Origin: an uncultured Nodularia sp.
Lineage (GTDB): Bacteria > Cyanobacteriota > Cyanobacteriia > Cyanobacteriales > Nostocaceae
Reading direction: 5' to 3'
NCBI GenBank assembly: GCA_903911355.1
Contig: CAIWDD010000072.1
Span: 1 to 54,532, forward strand
DNA length: 54,532 bases
In this document: positions 26,806 to 35,466 of the stretch, one piece after another
How positions within the stretch are numbered: position 1 is the first letter of the stretch
Layout of the letters: every line of letters starts with the position of its first letter
The notes under the pieces: generated by a model
What the model was told of the DNA's origin: nothing
Databases searched by the model: none
Seen by the model: only the letters and a program-made list of their open reading frames with translations
Translations under genes and position numbers: made by a program

Positions 26806-27627
26806 CTATTGGTCGTTCACAATTATAAAGAACAAGGGACCACCGACGTTTTGGGGAATACCCGCATTAATTTCTTCTCTGGTGTACCGTGTAGGATCTA
26901 ACAATGAACTCAATTCAATTTTGTCAGTTTTTTGCAAACGATACAGCGCCTGGTCTAGTTCATCTCGTGACAGTGGCGGTTGTAACTTCTGACGTAAGTG
27001 AAAAATGGGTAAGTAATTCCTTGTACCTAGTTCTTTATCTAACTGTTGAATAATCTGTAAAATATCTTCATCACTAAAATTAAGAGTTGTTTTTGCAGTA
27101 GTAATTTCCGCTACAGCTACATTAGCGCGTAAATGCTTGCGCAAAAACCGGAGGTAATTATTGAGTAAGTCTAGGCTAATATTTGCCGTTCCTGTGGGGG
27201 TGTATTCATCCCGTAAGAACTCAATTCCTCTTTCAGTTAGCCACACTTGAGATTTTGTTGTTTTGATTTTGAGTTCAATTGCAATCAAACCCCTGTCATT
27301 GAGGGCTTTGATTACCGTGTCTCGTTCAGCAGCTTTAAGTGAGGTGATTTTACTGGGGGCGATTTTACCGGATGTTTCAGCAATCTTCTGTAGTACCTTG
27401 AGTTCTTTGGGTGGAATGGGAACTTGAGTTAAATCGAGTTTGAGCAGTGCTTGACCGGGGGGGAGAATTTTAACGCTAGCAATCTCACGAGAATAGTCTA
27501 CCAGCTCGCGATCGCCTAAACTCTGGCAAGTTCGTTTACTACCTTTAAAACCACTACTAGTCAGGCTGGCTCGATAATTTATACATCCGAGCAATTTTAA
27601 CAGAAACTTTAACTCATTAGTATCCAT
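26806..27627 (-). CDS. Winged-helix protein, first gene of the exonuclease-FtsK cluster
   Basis: I do not recognise a named family. The 273 residues appear to contain two or three winged-helix units. One, at about 72-142, ends in VWLTERGIEFLRDEY; another, in the last 90 residues, has a conserved-looking core LPIFHLRQKL ... DELDQALYRL ... IELSSL and ends IPQNVGGPLFFIIVND. No nuclease or ATPase motif is present. As first gene of the cluster it could be the DNA- or target-recognition subunit, or the operon regulator. An extended -10 promoter lies just upstream. Confidence 0.7.
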   Translation of the reverse strand: MDTNELKFLLKLLGCINYRASLTSSGFKGSKRTCQSLGDRELVDYSREIASVKILPPGQALLKLDLTQVPIPPKELKVLQKIAETSGKIAPSKITSLKAAERDTVIKALNDRGLIAIELKIKTTKSQVWLTERGIEFLRDEYTPTGTANISLDLLNNYLRFLRKHLRANVAVAEITTAKTTLNFSDEDILQIIQQLDKELGTRNYLPIFHLRQKLQPPLSRDELDQALYRLQKTDKIELSSLLDPTRYTREEINAGIPQNVGGPLFFIIVNDQ

Positions 27628-27673
27628 ACCTGTCAGCCTGATTTGCTATTTCCTAGAAAAATTGACAGTAGGT

Positions 27674-27682
27674 ATTATAACA
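27674..27682 (-). promoter_or_regulatory. Extended -10 promoter of the wHTH-ATPase-exo/FtsK operon
   Basis: On the minus strand the bases read TGTTATAAT, a perfect TATAAT with the TGn extension, about 47 bases before the start codon. No -35 box is visible, as is usual for extended -10 promoters. TATACT at 27703-27708 is a weaker alternative. Confidence 0.5.
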
Positions 27683-27709
27683 TTCAGTCTCAGTTATCTG
27701 GGAGTATAG

Positions 27710-28205
27710 GTAAAAAATATTTCTGAGCCGTTGATATCAAGTCCGCCTTGTGTATTCTGGGTCTGGAGGGATTAGTTATGAAAAATTCAACTAATTTAAC
27801 AGTGTGCTAGCAGTAATTCATGGTTGGTAATTAGACATATATGTAAACCCATAACCAAAGGTAGAAGTTAATGATCGTAAACAAGTTTAAAGTTTGAAGA
27901 GTATGGAAGCACATCGCTACACCTGAATAATCGCCAGTAGAAAACCTTCAATATACAATTTACAAATATTGTAAGATTATATTTACCAAACTTCTGAGAT
28001 CCCTATTTTGTGTTAGCTTGAAGAAATAGTATAGCAGTCAAATATACCTACGTACATATTCAAGGAACCTATGGGCAATAGTTGCTGCTTATTCAAAGTT
28101 AGTTTCATGATTCAGGAGCTTGAAAACTGGTGTAGTTTATCCTGGTATTATCCTAGGAGACCTTTTTTTTGCTCAATCTCTGCAAGTAAGTAACGAGAAT
28201 TTAAG
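27710..28205. promoter_or_regulatory. Divergent spacer between the exo/FtsK operon and the PAS regulator
   Basis: About 500 bases remain between the operon promoter and the GTG of the PAS/NtcA-like gene. I see no ORF and no clear operator. The arrangement would let the PAS regulator control the divergent operon, but this is only positional. Confidence 0.4.
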
Positions 28206-29369
28206 GTGAATATAGAACAATTTATTCAAAGTGCAGAAGCATTACATAGCCGTTTAGCAGACTTGTACCAAACAGCTAACGTATTACCTTGGATTCCGCC
28301 TGAACTGCTACCCCAAGCTATGAAAGAACTCTATAGTAGCTCCAAAATGGTGCGGTCAGCAGCAGAGGAACTTTATCAGCAAAATGAGGAGATGATTCAA
28401 ACAAGCAATTGTCTAGAAACTGAACGCCAACGCTACCAGAATTTATTCGACTTTGCACCAGAAGCTTATTTAGTGACTAATACCGCGGGAATCATCGAAC
28501 AAGCGAATCTGTCTGCAGCTAAATTACTCAACATTTCCAGACCATTACTAGTAGGTCAAGCAATAGTTAATTTTCTCCCTCTGGAAGAAAGACAGCCCTT
28601 TCGAGGTGAACTCAGTCAGCTATACCACTCGGACAGAGTCACAGGATTAAGAGTCCGCTTACAACAAAATGAAGGTGAGTATTTTGACGCAGCTTTAAGA
28701 GTGTCCGCAGTCCGTAACCCAGAGGGTAAAGTAAACTTTCTCTGTTGGCTGTTGCGTAATATCAATGAAGGTGAGAAACAGAAAACAGAAGCGATCAATT
28801 ATGAGAGTGATTTGATTCATGATCGACCTGTATATAAACACCTGAAAGGAGAAACCATTCCCCTCAATCCTTTAGTTATTTGGTATGTACGCCAGGGCTT
28901 AGTGAAGCTCAATACTTTTTGCGAAACTGGGGAAGAAATATTCATAGGATTAGCTACCAAAGACATGATTTTTGGCTCTCACATGACCTCTCTACCCATT
29001 TATCAAGCCGTAGCCCTGTGTGATGTTGAATTAAGCTCAATTTATGTAGCAGAAATAGCAGCTAACCCAATGCTTAGTCATATGCTGTTACCAAAAATTA
29101 ATCAACGGTTACAACAGACGGAATCTTTTTTAGTTATTGGAGGTAAGCGTCGGGTGGAAGAAAGACTATATCATCTGTTGCAGCTTTTGAAACAGGAAAT
29201 AGGTGAGCCTGTACCACAAGGGACTCGCTTAAGTGTGCGATTAACTCATGAAGATATGGCTAGTGCTTGTTGTACTACTAGAGTAACAATTACCCGATTG
29301 ATGGGAAAATTACAACAACAGGGTTTGATTAGTTTTGACCCCAAAAAATATATTATTTTAGGGGATTAA
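28206..29369 (+). CDS. PAS domain fused to a CRP/NtcA-type transcription regulator
   Basis: The 387 residues comprise a helical N terminus with coiled-coil character (1-70), a PAS sensor domain (about 75-190, YQNLFDFAPEAYLVTNTAG), a degenerate cyclic-nucleotide-binding-like beta-roll (about 215-300) and a C-terminal CRP-type helix-turn-helix (LTHEDMASACCTTRVTITRL). The recognition helix STRVTVTRL-like is very close to that of the nitrogen regulator NtcA, so its operators may resemble GTAN8TAC. The PAS replaces the usual full effector domain. Start is GTG 28206 without a strong ribosome-binding site. It is divergent from the nuclease cluster and followed by a 12-bp inverted repeat. Confidence 0.8.
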   Translation: MNIEQFIQSAEALHSRLADLYQTANVLPWIPPELLPQAMKELYSSSKMVRSAAEELYQQNEEMIQTSNCLETERQRYQNLFDFAPEAYLVTNTAGIIEQANLSAAKLLNISRPLLVGQAIVNFLPLEERQPFRGELSQLYHSDRVTGLRVRLQQNEGEYFDAALRVSAVRNPEGKVNFLCWLLRNINEGEKQKTEAINYESDLIHDRPVYKHLKGETIPLNPLVIWYVRQGLVKLNTFCETGEEIFIGLATKDMIFGSHMTSLPIYQAVALCDVELSSIYVAEIAANPMLSHMLLPKINQRLQQTESFLVIGGKRRVEERLYHLLQLLKQEIGEPVPQGTRLSVRLTHEDMASACCTTRVTITRLMGKLQQQGLISFDPKKYIILGD

Positions 29370-29377
29370 TTATCCCT

Positions 29378-29405
29378 TTAGGGACAATTAATCAATTGTC
29401 CCTAA
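29378..29405 (+). terminator. 12-bp inverted repeat after the PAS regulator
   Basis: TTAGGGACAATT and AATTGTCCCTAA form a perfect 12-bp stem with a 4-base loop, 9 bases after the stop. Few T follow, so it may stabilise mRNA or serve both flanking convergent genes. Confidence 0.55.
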
Positions 29406-29455
29406 GTTCCTTATCGGATATTTCTAAATGGGTGAAAAACCAACTATTTGCCCTT

Positions 29456-30442
29456 TCATCTCCCTCTACTAGCTGCTAGCATCAACTTTGAATCCCAAGT
29501 GTAAACGCCAATTTTGTCCGGTACTCTAGAGAATCGCCCTATGCGATAACCTCGTGATAGTTCATTAAGAACTTTACTCTTAACTTCTCGCACTTGCTGA
29601 TCATCTAGTTCACCATAAAGACCATTAATGATTTGCGCCACACTGAAAACCCTCCCTGAATGTTTTTCCAAGAAATCCGAAAGAGCATCAATCAAAAATC
29701 GACCCTCAAATTCTTTAACCATGGGTATGGCATTTGTCTGGGGGATAATCTGCGGTTTCTTCGGGTTATATTTCCCGGTGGGAGAGTAACCTTTAGTTTT
29801 GTTGGACTTAACTAAACTTAATTTGAGAGTGTAGCAACCAGGTTCGTCAGGAACGACTGACCAGGCGCCCCTTTCTTTCCCCTGTGTCAGGGAGGATTGC
29901 ACTCTGGCTTTAACAACTCTAAAGATGGGTGATGCTAAATCTCCATAAAGCGATCGCACAATAAAGTCTATATGACAGACAGTACCAATATGTTCTTCTA
30001 GAAGACTTTTAATAGCTTCCATGCGACTTTGAGATTGATACTCAGGTACCATGGGGATATCTGGGACTTTAATTGATTGATCTTCACTTTCTACAGATGT
30101 TGCTGGTGCGCGAAGCTCTGTAATCTCTGTATTTTTCCCATCTAAATTCTCTGAATCTTGAAGTTCAGACCTGGCGGACTTAAGAGTCTTATCAGGTATG
30201 GATAACAACGAGTCTGTTTCAGGTGGGTAGGAAACTTCTGGAAGCATTTCAAGTTTTCCCACATCCTGAGCATCTGACCCACAAGACCAATGAGATAACA
30301 AAGAATCTACATGATGCAGCTGCGATCGCGCCTGTGTGTATAAGGTTTCATACTCTTTAACCAGACGAGCATAGTAGTCTCGTAATTCCAACAACGGGGA
30401 GATAAAAACTTCAGGGGGTGGTGATGGTAGTCGATTATTCAT
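29456..30442 (-). CDS. Protein with a duplicated winged-helix-like domain, unknown function
   Basis: I do not recognise a characterised family. The 328 residues begin with a Pro-rich and helical stretch (1-50), then an acidic, Ser-rich linker. Two copies of an about 75-residue domain follow, at 131-207 and 239-315. They share IPMV-x(8)-R near the start, a helix ending in SLYGDL or GLYGEL, VKARV or VKSKV, and a closing VPD-x2-G-x-YT hairpin. Size and pattern resemble HARE-type or other winged helices, so DNA binding is plausible. It is preceded by a small zinc-ribbon gene 11 bases upstream on the same strand, forming a two-gene operon. Confidence 0.65.
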   Translation of the reverse strand: MNNRLPSPPPEVFISPLLELRDYYARLVKEYETLYTQARSQLHHVDSLLSHWSCGSDAQDVGKLEMLPEVSYPPETDSLLSIPDKTLKSARSELQDSENLDGKNTEITELRAPATSVESEDQSIKVPDIPMVPEYQSQSRMEAIKSLLEEHIGTVCHIDFIVRSLYGDLASPIFRVVKARVQSSLTQGKERGAWSVVPDEPGCYTLKLSLVKSNKTKGYSPTGKYNPKKPQIIPQTNAIPMVKEFEGRFLIDALSDFLEKHSGRVFSVAQIINGLYGELDDQQVREVKSKVLNELSRGYRIGRFSRVPDKIGVYTWDSKLMLAASRGR

Positions 30443-30453
30443 AAAACTTCAAA

Positions 30454-30699
30454 TTATCCTAAATTGACATCACTTTTATAAGTCATTGCTCTGGGTTTTG
30501 CTTTTTTAGATGACTCATGGGATTTTCTTGGTGCTTGTGGTGGCCGGCATTGTTCGCAATACAATGGACGAGGGCCAAAGGTCTCGCGTTGTGTAGTTTG
30601 GTCGCATTGCTTACAGACGAAGTGGAAAATACGAGTATGAATCTGTCTTTTATGCGCCCGAACAGTATACTCTCTAACATTAATGAACTTACTAGGCAT
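30454..30699 (-). CDS. Small zinc-ribbon protein
   Basis: The 81-residue protein has a Cys-x2-Cys pair (CKQC) and, 18 residues later, CEQC, a classic zinc ribbon. It is flanked by basic N- and C-terminal tails rich in Lys, Arg and Ser. It ends 11 bases before the duplicated winged-helix gene, so both are probably co-translated and may work together on nucleic acid. No paralogue with known function comes to mind. Confidence 0.65.
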   Translation of the reverse strand: MPSKFINVREYTVRAHKRQIHTRIFHFVCKQCDQTTQRETFGPRPLYCEQCRPPQAPRKSHESSKKAKPRAMTYKSDVNLG

Positions 30700-31133
30700 A
30701 ATCCAGAACGGTGAGTTTTATTCCTATCAATATAACTATTCAAGCAAAGGAAATGTGATCAGTGTATCTTCAATTGTAAGTTTTATTCAAGTCATTGATT
30801 GGAATCAAGTTAACTTGGGAGGAACCAATAGGTTATCTTTTTGAGATACATATAGTTAATTATCACCATTTATCTGTAGATAATTTCTATGTCTTTGGGT
30901 TACTAAATATAGAAATTAGACATATTTTGAGCAATATTTCTGACAAATCATCTGAATTGTTCAGCTTGCACTTAAGGTTATGGGTTTTGATGCTACGTGT
31001 AAAAATGTCATCCAAAACTGTCTGACAATAGCAACAAACCCTTATCTGATTCCACCTATTTTTTCATACCCAAATAGTTAGTAGCTTTAGAGAATGTTTT
31101 AAAAGGTATGATTAGTGTATCAACTATTGTTTC

Positions 31134-31171
31134 ACCCCACCCTAACCCTCCCCTTGTAAGGGGAGGGAACT
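31134..31171. repeat. Palindromic dispersed-type element (CCCTCCCCTT/AGGGGAGGG)
   Basis: A near-perfect palindrome of CCCTCCCCTT and AAGGGGAGGG around GT stands in CACCC-rich sequence. Elements of this kind are scattered between genes in Nostocales genomes, in my recollection. A related element lies at 36402-36473. Confidence 0.5.
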
Positions 31172-31193
31172 GGATTTTATTGTTTTTTGTGCG

Positions 31194-31311
31194 TTCCCCA
31201 TTCCCCATTCCCCATTCCCTATTCCCTATTCCCTATCCCCCATTCCCTATCCCCCATTCCCTGCTCCCTCCTCCCTATTCCCTGTTCCCTGTTCCCTGTT
31301 CCCTGTTCCCT
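31194..31311. repeat. STRR heptamer tract (TTCCCCA/TTCCCTA/TTCCCTG)
   Basis: About sixteen degenerate 7-bp units run in tandem: first CCCATTC, then CCCTATT, then CCTGTTC variants. Short tandemly repeated heptamers are typical of heterocystous cyanobacteria. No function is established. Confidence 0.85.
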
Positions 31312-31481
31312 AAGATAAAAATTACCTGTTTAATACTTTCCAAACATCCTCTTAGAGAAAAACATCTCTTGAACTAGGTTTCTCAGTTTTTACCCCGACT
31401 GCGTGAACTACAAATACAGCATATTTCATCTGAGTGAGGTACACAAGGAAGGTTATGGACTCTTGTTAATTAAAGTAAATC

Positions 31482-34448
31482 TCAAAATCCTTCTAGCTTT
31501 GATTTTGCAGTTTCATTACCAACTTTTGTAGTTTCGTTCACAAGGAAAGGCAATAAAGCACCACCGACAATCACCGCACTATCCACAAAACTAATGGAGG
31601 TAATCTTTAAAAGGTTCCTTAATGGTGGCATAGCTAAAGCCAACAGTTGTATAATAAAAGAACCTATAATGGCAGTATTTAAGTAGGTATTATTAGGTAA
31701 TCTATCTTGACTAAATATGCTGTGGTTTTCCGAACGGCAGCTAATGGTATGTAGTAGTTGTGCGGTTGTTAGGGTCATACAGGCCACAGTACTAGCCCGC
31801 GATCCTGTACCATATCTCAGGATAGCATAAATGTATGCTGCTAAAGTACTCACAGATATTGTTCCCGACTCAAAGACAATTCTACCCAAGTCAGAATTTT
31901 TAATAATTGGTTCATCAGGATTTCGCGGCGGCTGACTCAATACGTCAGGTTCTGGTGCTTCCATAGCTAGGGACAAACCAGGGAAAATATCACTGATTAA
32001 ATTGAGCCACAGCAGTTGAATAGCATTTAAGGGTTCACCTAAACCAGCCGCTGTAGCGGTGGTCATGACCATGATTTCGCTGAGATTGGTGGAGAGGAGG
32101 AAATGCACTGATTTTCTAATGTTGTTATAGATAGTCCGCCCCTGACTGACCGCAATGATCATAGTTTCTAGTCTGTCATCTTCTAGGACAATATCTGCCA
32201 CTTCACGCGCCACATCAGTTCCTCCCTTACCCATTGCTACACCAACTTGCGCCGCCTTCAGTGCTGGTGCATCATTAATACCATCCCCGGTCATGGCCAC
32301 CACTTTTCCGGCTGCTTGTAAAGCTTGGACAATTTGCAGTTTATTGCTAGGACTGATACGGGCAAAAACGTTAACTTTATCGCTGACTGCTGTCAGTTCA
32401 TCGGGAGTCAGACTTTCAAGGTGGGTAGCATCCAGAATCTCTAATTGGGAATCTTGACTTAATTCTAATTCCTGAGCGATCGCATAAGCAGTGGAACTTT
32501 GATCACCAGTAACCATCACCGTCTCAATTCCAGCTTGATGAAAATCCCCAATTAATTGTTTCACACCCATTCTAATCGGGTCTGTCATCCCCACCAAACC
32601 CAGCCAAATCAGGTTGGTTTCATAATTATCAGAATTGCCATGATCAACATAGCCATAAGCTACCCCCAACACTCGCAGAGCCTTTGCAGCCAAGCCATGG
32701 TTTTCCATTTCAATTACCCGCCTGTCTTCTGCTGTTAACCGCACAACTTGGCCATTTTTCATCCACCATTGACATAAGTTAATCATTTCGCCGGGGTTAC
32801 CTTTAACTGCAATCAACTTGTGATCATTGTCAATGCGATGAATCGTACTCATAAGATTACGGTTTTCACTGCGCAGATTAGTTTCTAACAGTTCATACTT
32901 TTGTCTGAGTCCGATGACATCCACCCCAGCACGAATTGCCAAGTAAATCAAAGCATTTTCCGTAGGCGAACCTGTAACCGCATACTCACCATCATCCTGT
33001 TGAGTCACTTCACTTTCGTTGCATAGAACAGATATATGAATCAGCTTTAACAGTTCATCATTGCTGTAGGGGTTAAGATTTTCTTCCTCCACAGTAAGTT
33101 GAGTGGTTGTAAGTATTTCCACTACCAACATTTTATTTTCTGTAATTGTCCCGGTTTTATCCAAGCAAATTGTTTGTACAGAACCCAAAGCCTCCACAGC
33201 CCTAAGACTGCGAACCAGGACATTATTCTTCCTCATCTCACGGATACCTAAAGCCAGGGTTGTGGTAGCAATTGTGGGCAAACCTTCAGGAACAGCCGCT
33301 ACCGCGAGGGATATAGATGATTGCATCATTGTTAATAAACCATATCCCCGCAACACTCCCAAACCAAAGACAAAACTACAAATTACCATACCCAATAAAA
33401 CCAGTTGATTTCCCACCTGGTCTAGTTGTCTTTCTAGGGGGGTATCTGTAGCTGTGGACTGATTCACCAGTTGTTGGATTTTGCCCATTTCTGTAAATCT
33501 ACCTGTGGCCACAACCACAGCCAATCCTTGACCGCCAGTAACAAAAGTTCCTTGATAGACCATGTTCAAGCGGTCTGCTAAAGGTATATTTTCACCAGAC
33601 ACAGGCGCAGTAGTTTTAGTAATGGGGATGCTTTCCCCAGTCAGGGTAGATTCATCAACAATCAAGTTATCAGCTTCCATGAGTCTGGCATCTGCGGCGA
33701 TATAACTACCAGATTTGAGCAATAAAATGTCTCCTATAACGACATTTTCTGTAAGTATTTCCACCTGCTGACTATCTCGAATTACCCAAGTTAATATTTG
33801 CTCTTGACTTTGGAGAGATTGAATGATTTTTGCTGATTGGCTTTCTGTGGTGTATCCAATGAATGCATTCAGACCCACAACACCCATAATTACCACAGCA
33901 TCTACTATCCCCCCGGTAATCATGGCAATTCCCGCCGCTCCCACTAGTAAAGCTACTGGCAGAGATTTAAACTGGTCAATTAAAATATTGCTAGGGGAAC
34001 GGGTCGGGATTGCAGTTAAAACATTTCGCCCATATTTAGTGAGGTTTGCTATGGCAGACTCACTGGATAAACCTGATATTTTGGCAGAATTTAACCTATC
34101 TATGACTCTATCTGCTGTCATTAAATGCCAATTATCAGTGTTTTCTTGGTAGGCATCATTAATAACTAATCGCTGATTATTTAACCGACTTTCCGTTGGA
34201 GTTAAACTAGATTTTTCTTGATATTTTCTTAAAGTTGTCTCAAGAAGTAAACCTATACTCTCAAAGCTATGTTTATTTGTGAAAATAACCAGAATATTAC
34301 TCGTTAATGAATTAGCAGAAACATAAATTATTTCTGGGTTATTGCCAAGCGATCGCTCTAAATATCTTTCTAGTAATAGCGAACCATAAAGTTGATTAAC
34401 CTTGTATCTAGCTCTCCCTTTAACTTTAGTGTGTATAGCCTTAATCAC
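31482..34448 (-). CDS. P-type cation ATPase (P2-like) with N-terminal HMA-like domain
   Basis: The 988-residue ion pump has TGES (270-273), the transmembrane PEGLP motif (387-391) typical of calcium and related P2 pumps, the phosphorylation site DKTGTIT (Asp430) and TGDGINDAPALK in the nucleotide-binding region. About ten helices are expected. The first 80 residues resemble a metal-associated ferredoxin-like domain without the CxxC metal site. The PEGLP motif favours Ca2+ or a similar hard cation over heavy metals. It lies 128 bases downstream of a small gene in a same-strand cluster with an HPF-cold-shock fusion and a phosphoribosyltransferase. Confidence 0.88.
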   Translation of the reverse strand: MIKAIHTKVKGRARYKVNQLYGSLLLERYLERSLGNNPEIIYVSANSLTSNILVIFTNKHSFESIGLLLETTLRKYQEKSSLTPTESRLNNQRLVINDAYQENTDNWHLMTADRVIDRLNSAKISGLSSESAIANLTKYGRNVLTAIPTRSPSNILIDQFKSLPVALLVGAAGIAMITGGIVDAVVIMGVVGLNAFIGYTTESQSAKIIQSLQSQEQILTWVIRDSQQVEILTENVVIGDILLLKSGSYIAADARLMEADNLIVDESTLTGESIPITKTTAPVSGENIPLADRLNMVYQGTFVTGGQGLAVVVATGRFTEMGKIQQLVNQSTATDTPLERQLDQVGNQLVLLGMVICSFVFGLGVLRGYGLLTMMQSSISLAVAAVPEGLPTIATTTLALGIREMRKNNVLVRSLRAVEALGSVQTICLDKTGTITENKMLVVEILTTTQLTVEEENLNPYSNDELLKLIHISVLCNESEVTQQDDGEYAVTGSPTENALIYLAIRAGVDVIGLRQKYELLETNLRSENRNLMSTIHRIDNDHKLIAVKGNPGEMINLCQWWMKNGQVVRLTAEDRRVIEMENHGLAAKALRVLGVAYGYVDHGNSDNYETNLIWLGLVGMTDPIRMGVKQLIGDFHQAGIETVMVTGDQSSTAYAIAQELELSQDSQLEILDATHLESLTPDELTAVSDKVNVFARISPSNKLQIVQALQAAGKVVAMTGDGINDAPALKAAQVGVAMGKGGTDVAREVADIVLEDDRLETMIIAVSQGRTIYNNIRKSVHFLLSTNLSEIMVMTTATAAGLGEPLNAIQLLWLNLISDIFPGLSLAMEAPEPDVLSQPPRNPDEPIIKNSDLGRIVFESGTISVSTLAAYIYAILRYGTGSRASTVACMTLTTAQLLHTISCRSENHSIFSQDRLPNNTYLNTAIIGSFIIQLLALAMPPLRNLLKITSISFVDSAVIVGGALLPFLVNETTKVGNETAKSKLEGF

Positions 34449-34533
34449 AGCAAAATTTGCTCCTGTAACGCCACTAATAGCTGAGAATATTATAATTTAT
34501 CTAGCAGTTTTGCCTCTCCCTATCAAGTAACAA

Positions 34534-34557
34534 TCCCCTGCATTCTCTGCCAGGGGA
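34534..34557 (-). terminator. Hairpin between the 71-residue gene and the P-type ATPase
   Basis: TCCCCTG and CAGGGGA pair perfectly (7 bp) around a 10-base loop, 20 bases past the upstream stop codon. The T-tract is poor, so it may attenuate rather than end transcription into the ATPase gene. Confidence 0.4.
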
Positions 34558-34576
34558 GTGTCAACCAGTGAATAAT

Positions 34577-34792
34577 TTAGTTTTTTTCCTTTAGTTGAGC
34601 AGCACCTTGTCCATGAGAATTTTCTATATGTTGGTTTAAACTTTCAGCCATCTCAATGGCGACAATAATTAATTGCTCTTCCATAGCCCCATTACCGCCC
34701 TCATCACTAACTTTTGGGTAAATATGAGGGTTAGATAGCATAGCGGCCAGAAGTTGAGATGCGGTTTGTTGGAGTTGATTAAGTTGTGACAT
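34577..34792 (-). CDS. Small helical protein of the stress cluster
   Basis: The 71 residues are mostly helical (LNQLQQTASQLLAAMLSNP ... IIVAIEMAESLNQHI), with no known motif. The start codon lies 2 bases after the stop of the HPF-cold-shock fusion gene, a typical translationally coupled spacing that argues it is real. The function is unknown. Confidence 0.65.
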   Translation of the reverse strand: MSQLNQLQQTASQLLAAMLSNPHIYPKVSDEGGNGAMEEQLIIVAIEMAESLNQHIENSHGQGAAQLKEKN

Positions 34793-34794
34793 CC

Positions 34795-35442
34795 TTATTC
34801 CGTCCAGCCCAATGGCGGTTCAATCATGGTTTGGTCTGACTTACCCACAGCAGCGCCGGGCTTATCGAAAATCTTCACGGTGCTGGCTTGGGGGCCTTCT
34901 TCGCCCATTTCTTCGGCAAAATGGACTGCGGTACCAATTTCTAAACGTTCAAATTCGTGATGTAACACACTATTGCAGTGAAAGTAAATTTCTCGGCCTT
35001 CTAAAGTTCTTAAGAAGCCATAGCCCCTATCTTTAAAGAGTTTGGTAACTAGTCCCGTTGCTTCCTGGAATTGTTCCTGATTATGACCTCGTAGCTTACC
35101 ACCTTGGCCGTTACGCTCATATTGCAGTTGGTTGAGTTTAACTAGTTGCTGACGAGCAGCGTTAAAAGTATCGCGGATGACTGCATCTAAGGGGTCATAT
35201 TGAATACCCTCTCCCGGATTTCTTTCTGCCACAAGTTCGTGACCGGGGGGTACGGTGATATCAATGCGCACGCGATATGGTGAACCACTGCGGGGGCGGT
35301 CATGTATTTTTTCAATGGCAATATGGCAGCTACTGATGTGATCGCAAACACTCTCTAATTTAGCGATTTTTTCATGAATTAGGGTATCAATTGCATTGGT
35401 TTTCTCAACATTGCGATAAGTAATTTCTGGTGGTACTTTCAT
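34795..35442 (-). CDS. Ribosome hibernation factor-like domain fused to a cold-shock domain
   Basis: Residues 1-105 form an HPF/RaiA (sigma-54 modulation) domain, PPEITYRNVEKTNAIDTLI onwards, which in other bacteria binds the 30S decoding site in starved or cold cells. Residues 128-180 form a cold-shock-type RNA-binding domain (ATGLVTKLFKDRGYGFLR with RNP1-like GYGFLR, then IYFHCNSV). The last 30 residues are a flexible tail. The fusion joins ribosome binding with RNA binding. It is coupled to the 71-residue gene and lies 24 bases downstream of the phosphoribosyltransferase gene. Confidence 0.87.
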   Translation of the reverse strand: MKVPPEITYRNVEKTNAIDTLIHEKIAKLESVCDHISSCHIAIEKIHDRPRSGSPYRVRIDITVPPGHELVAERNPGEGIQYDPLDAVIRDTFNAARQQLVKLNQLQYERNGQGGKLRGHNQEQFQEATGLVTKLFKDRGYGFLRTLEGREIYFHCNSVLHHEFERLEIGTAVHFAEEMGEEGPQASTVKIFDKPGAAVGKSDQTMIEPPLGWTE

Positions 35443-35466
35443 ATGTTTGTCACGATTGGGGTAAAC

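Larger units (their letters stand above)
30700..31481. other. 782-bp non-coding stretch with repeats
   Basis: There is no convincing gene here. ORFs at 30795-31025 and 31108-31377 (+) lack ribosome-binding sites, and the second is mostly translated low-complexity repeat. The stretch holds a GC-rich palindromic element and a heptamer tract, listed separately. The rest is AT-rich. Confidence 0.6.

Noticed and set aside
30795-31025. 76-codon plus-strand ORF
   Set aside because: No ribosome-binding site, no motif, and it lies in an AT-rich non-coding stretch.
31108-31377. 89-codon ORF rich in Pro, Phe and Ser
   Set aside because: It translates the heptamer tract and palindrome; no ribosome-binding site.
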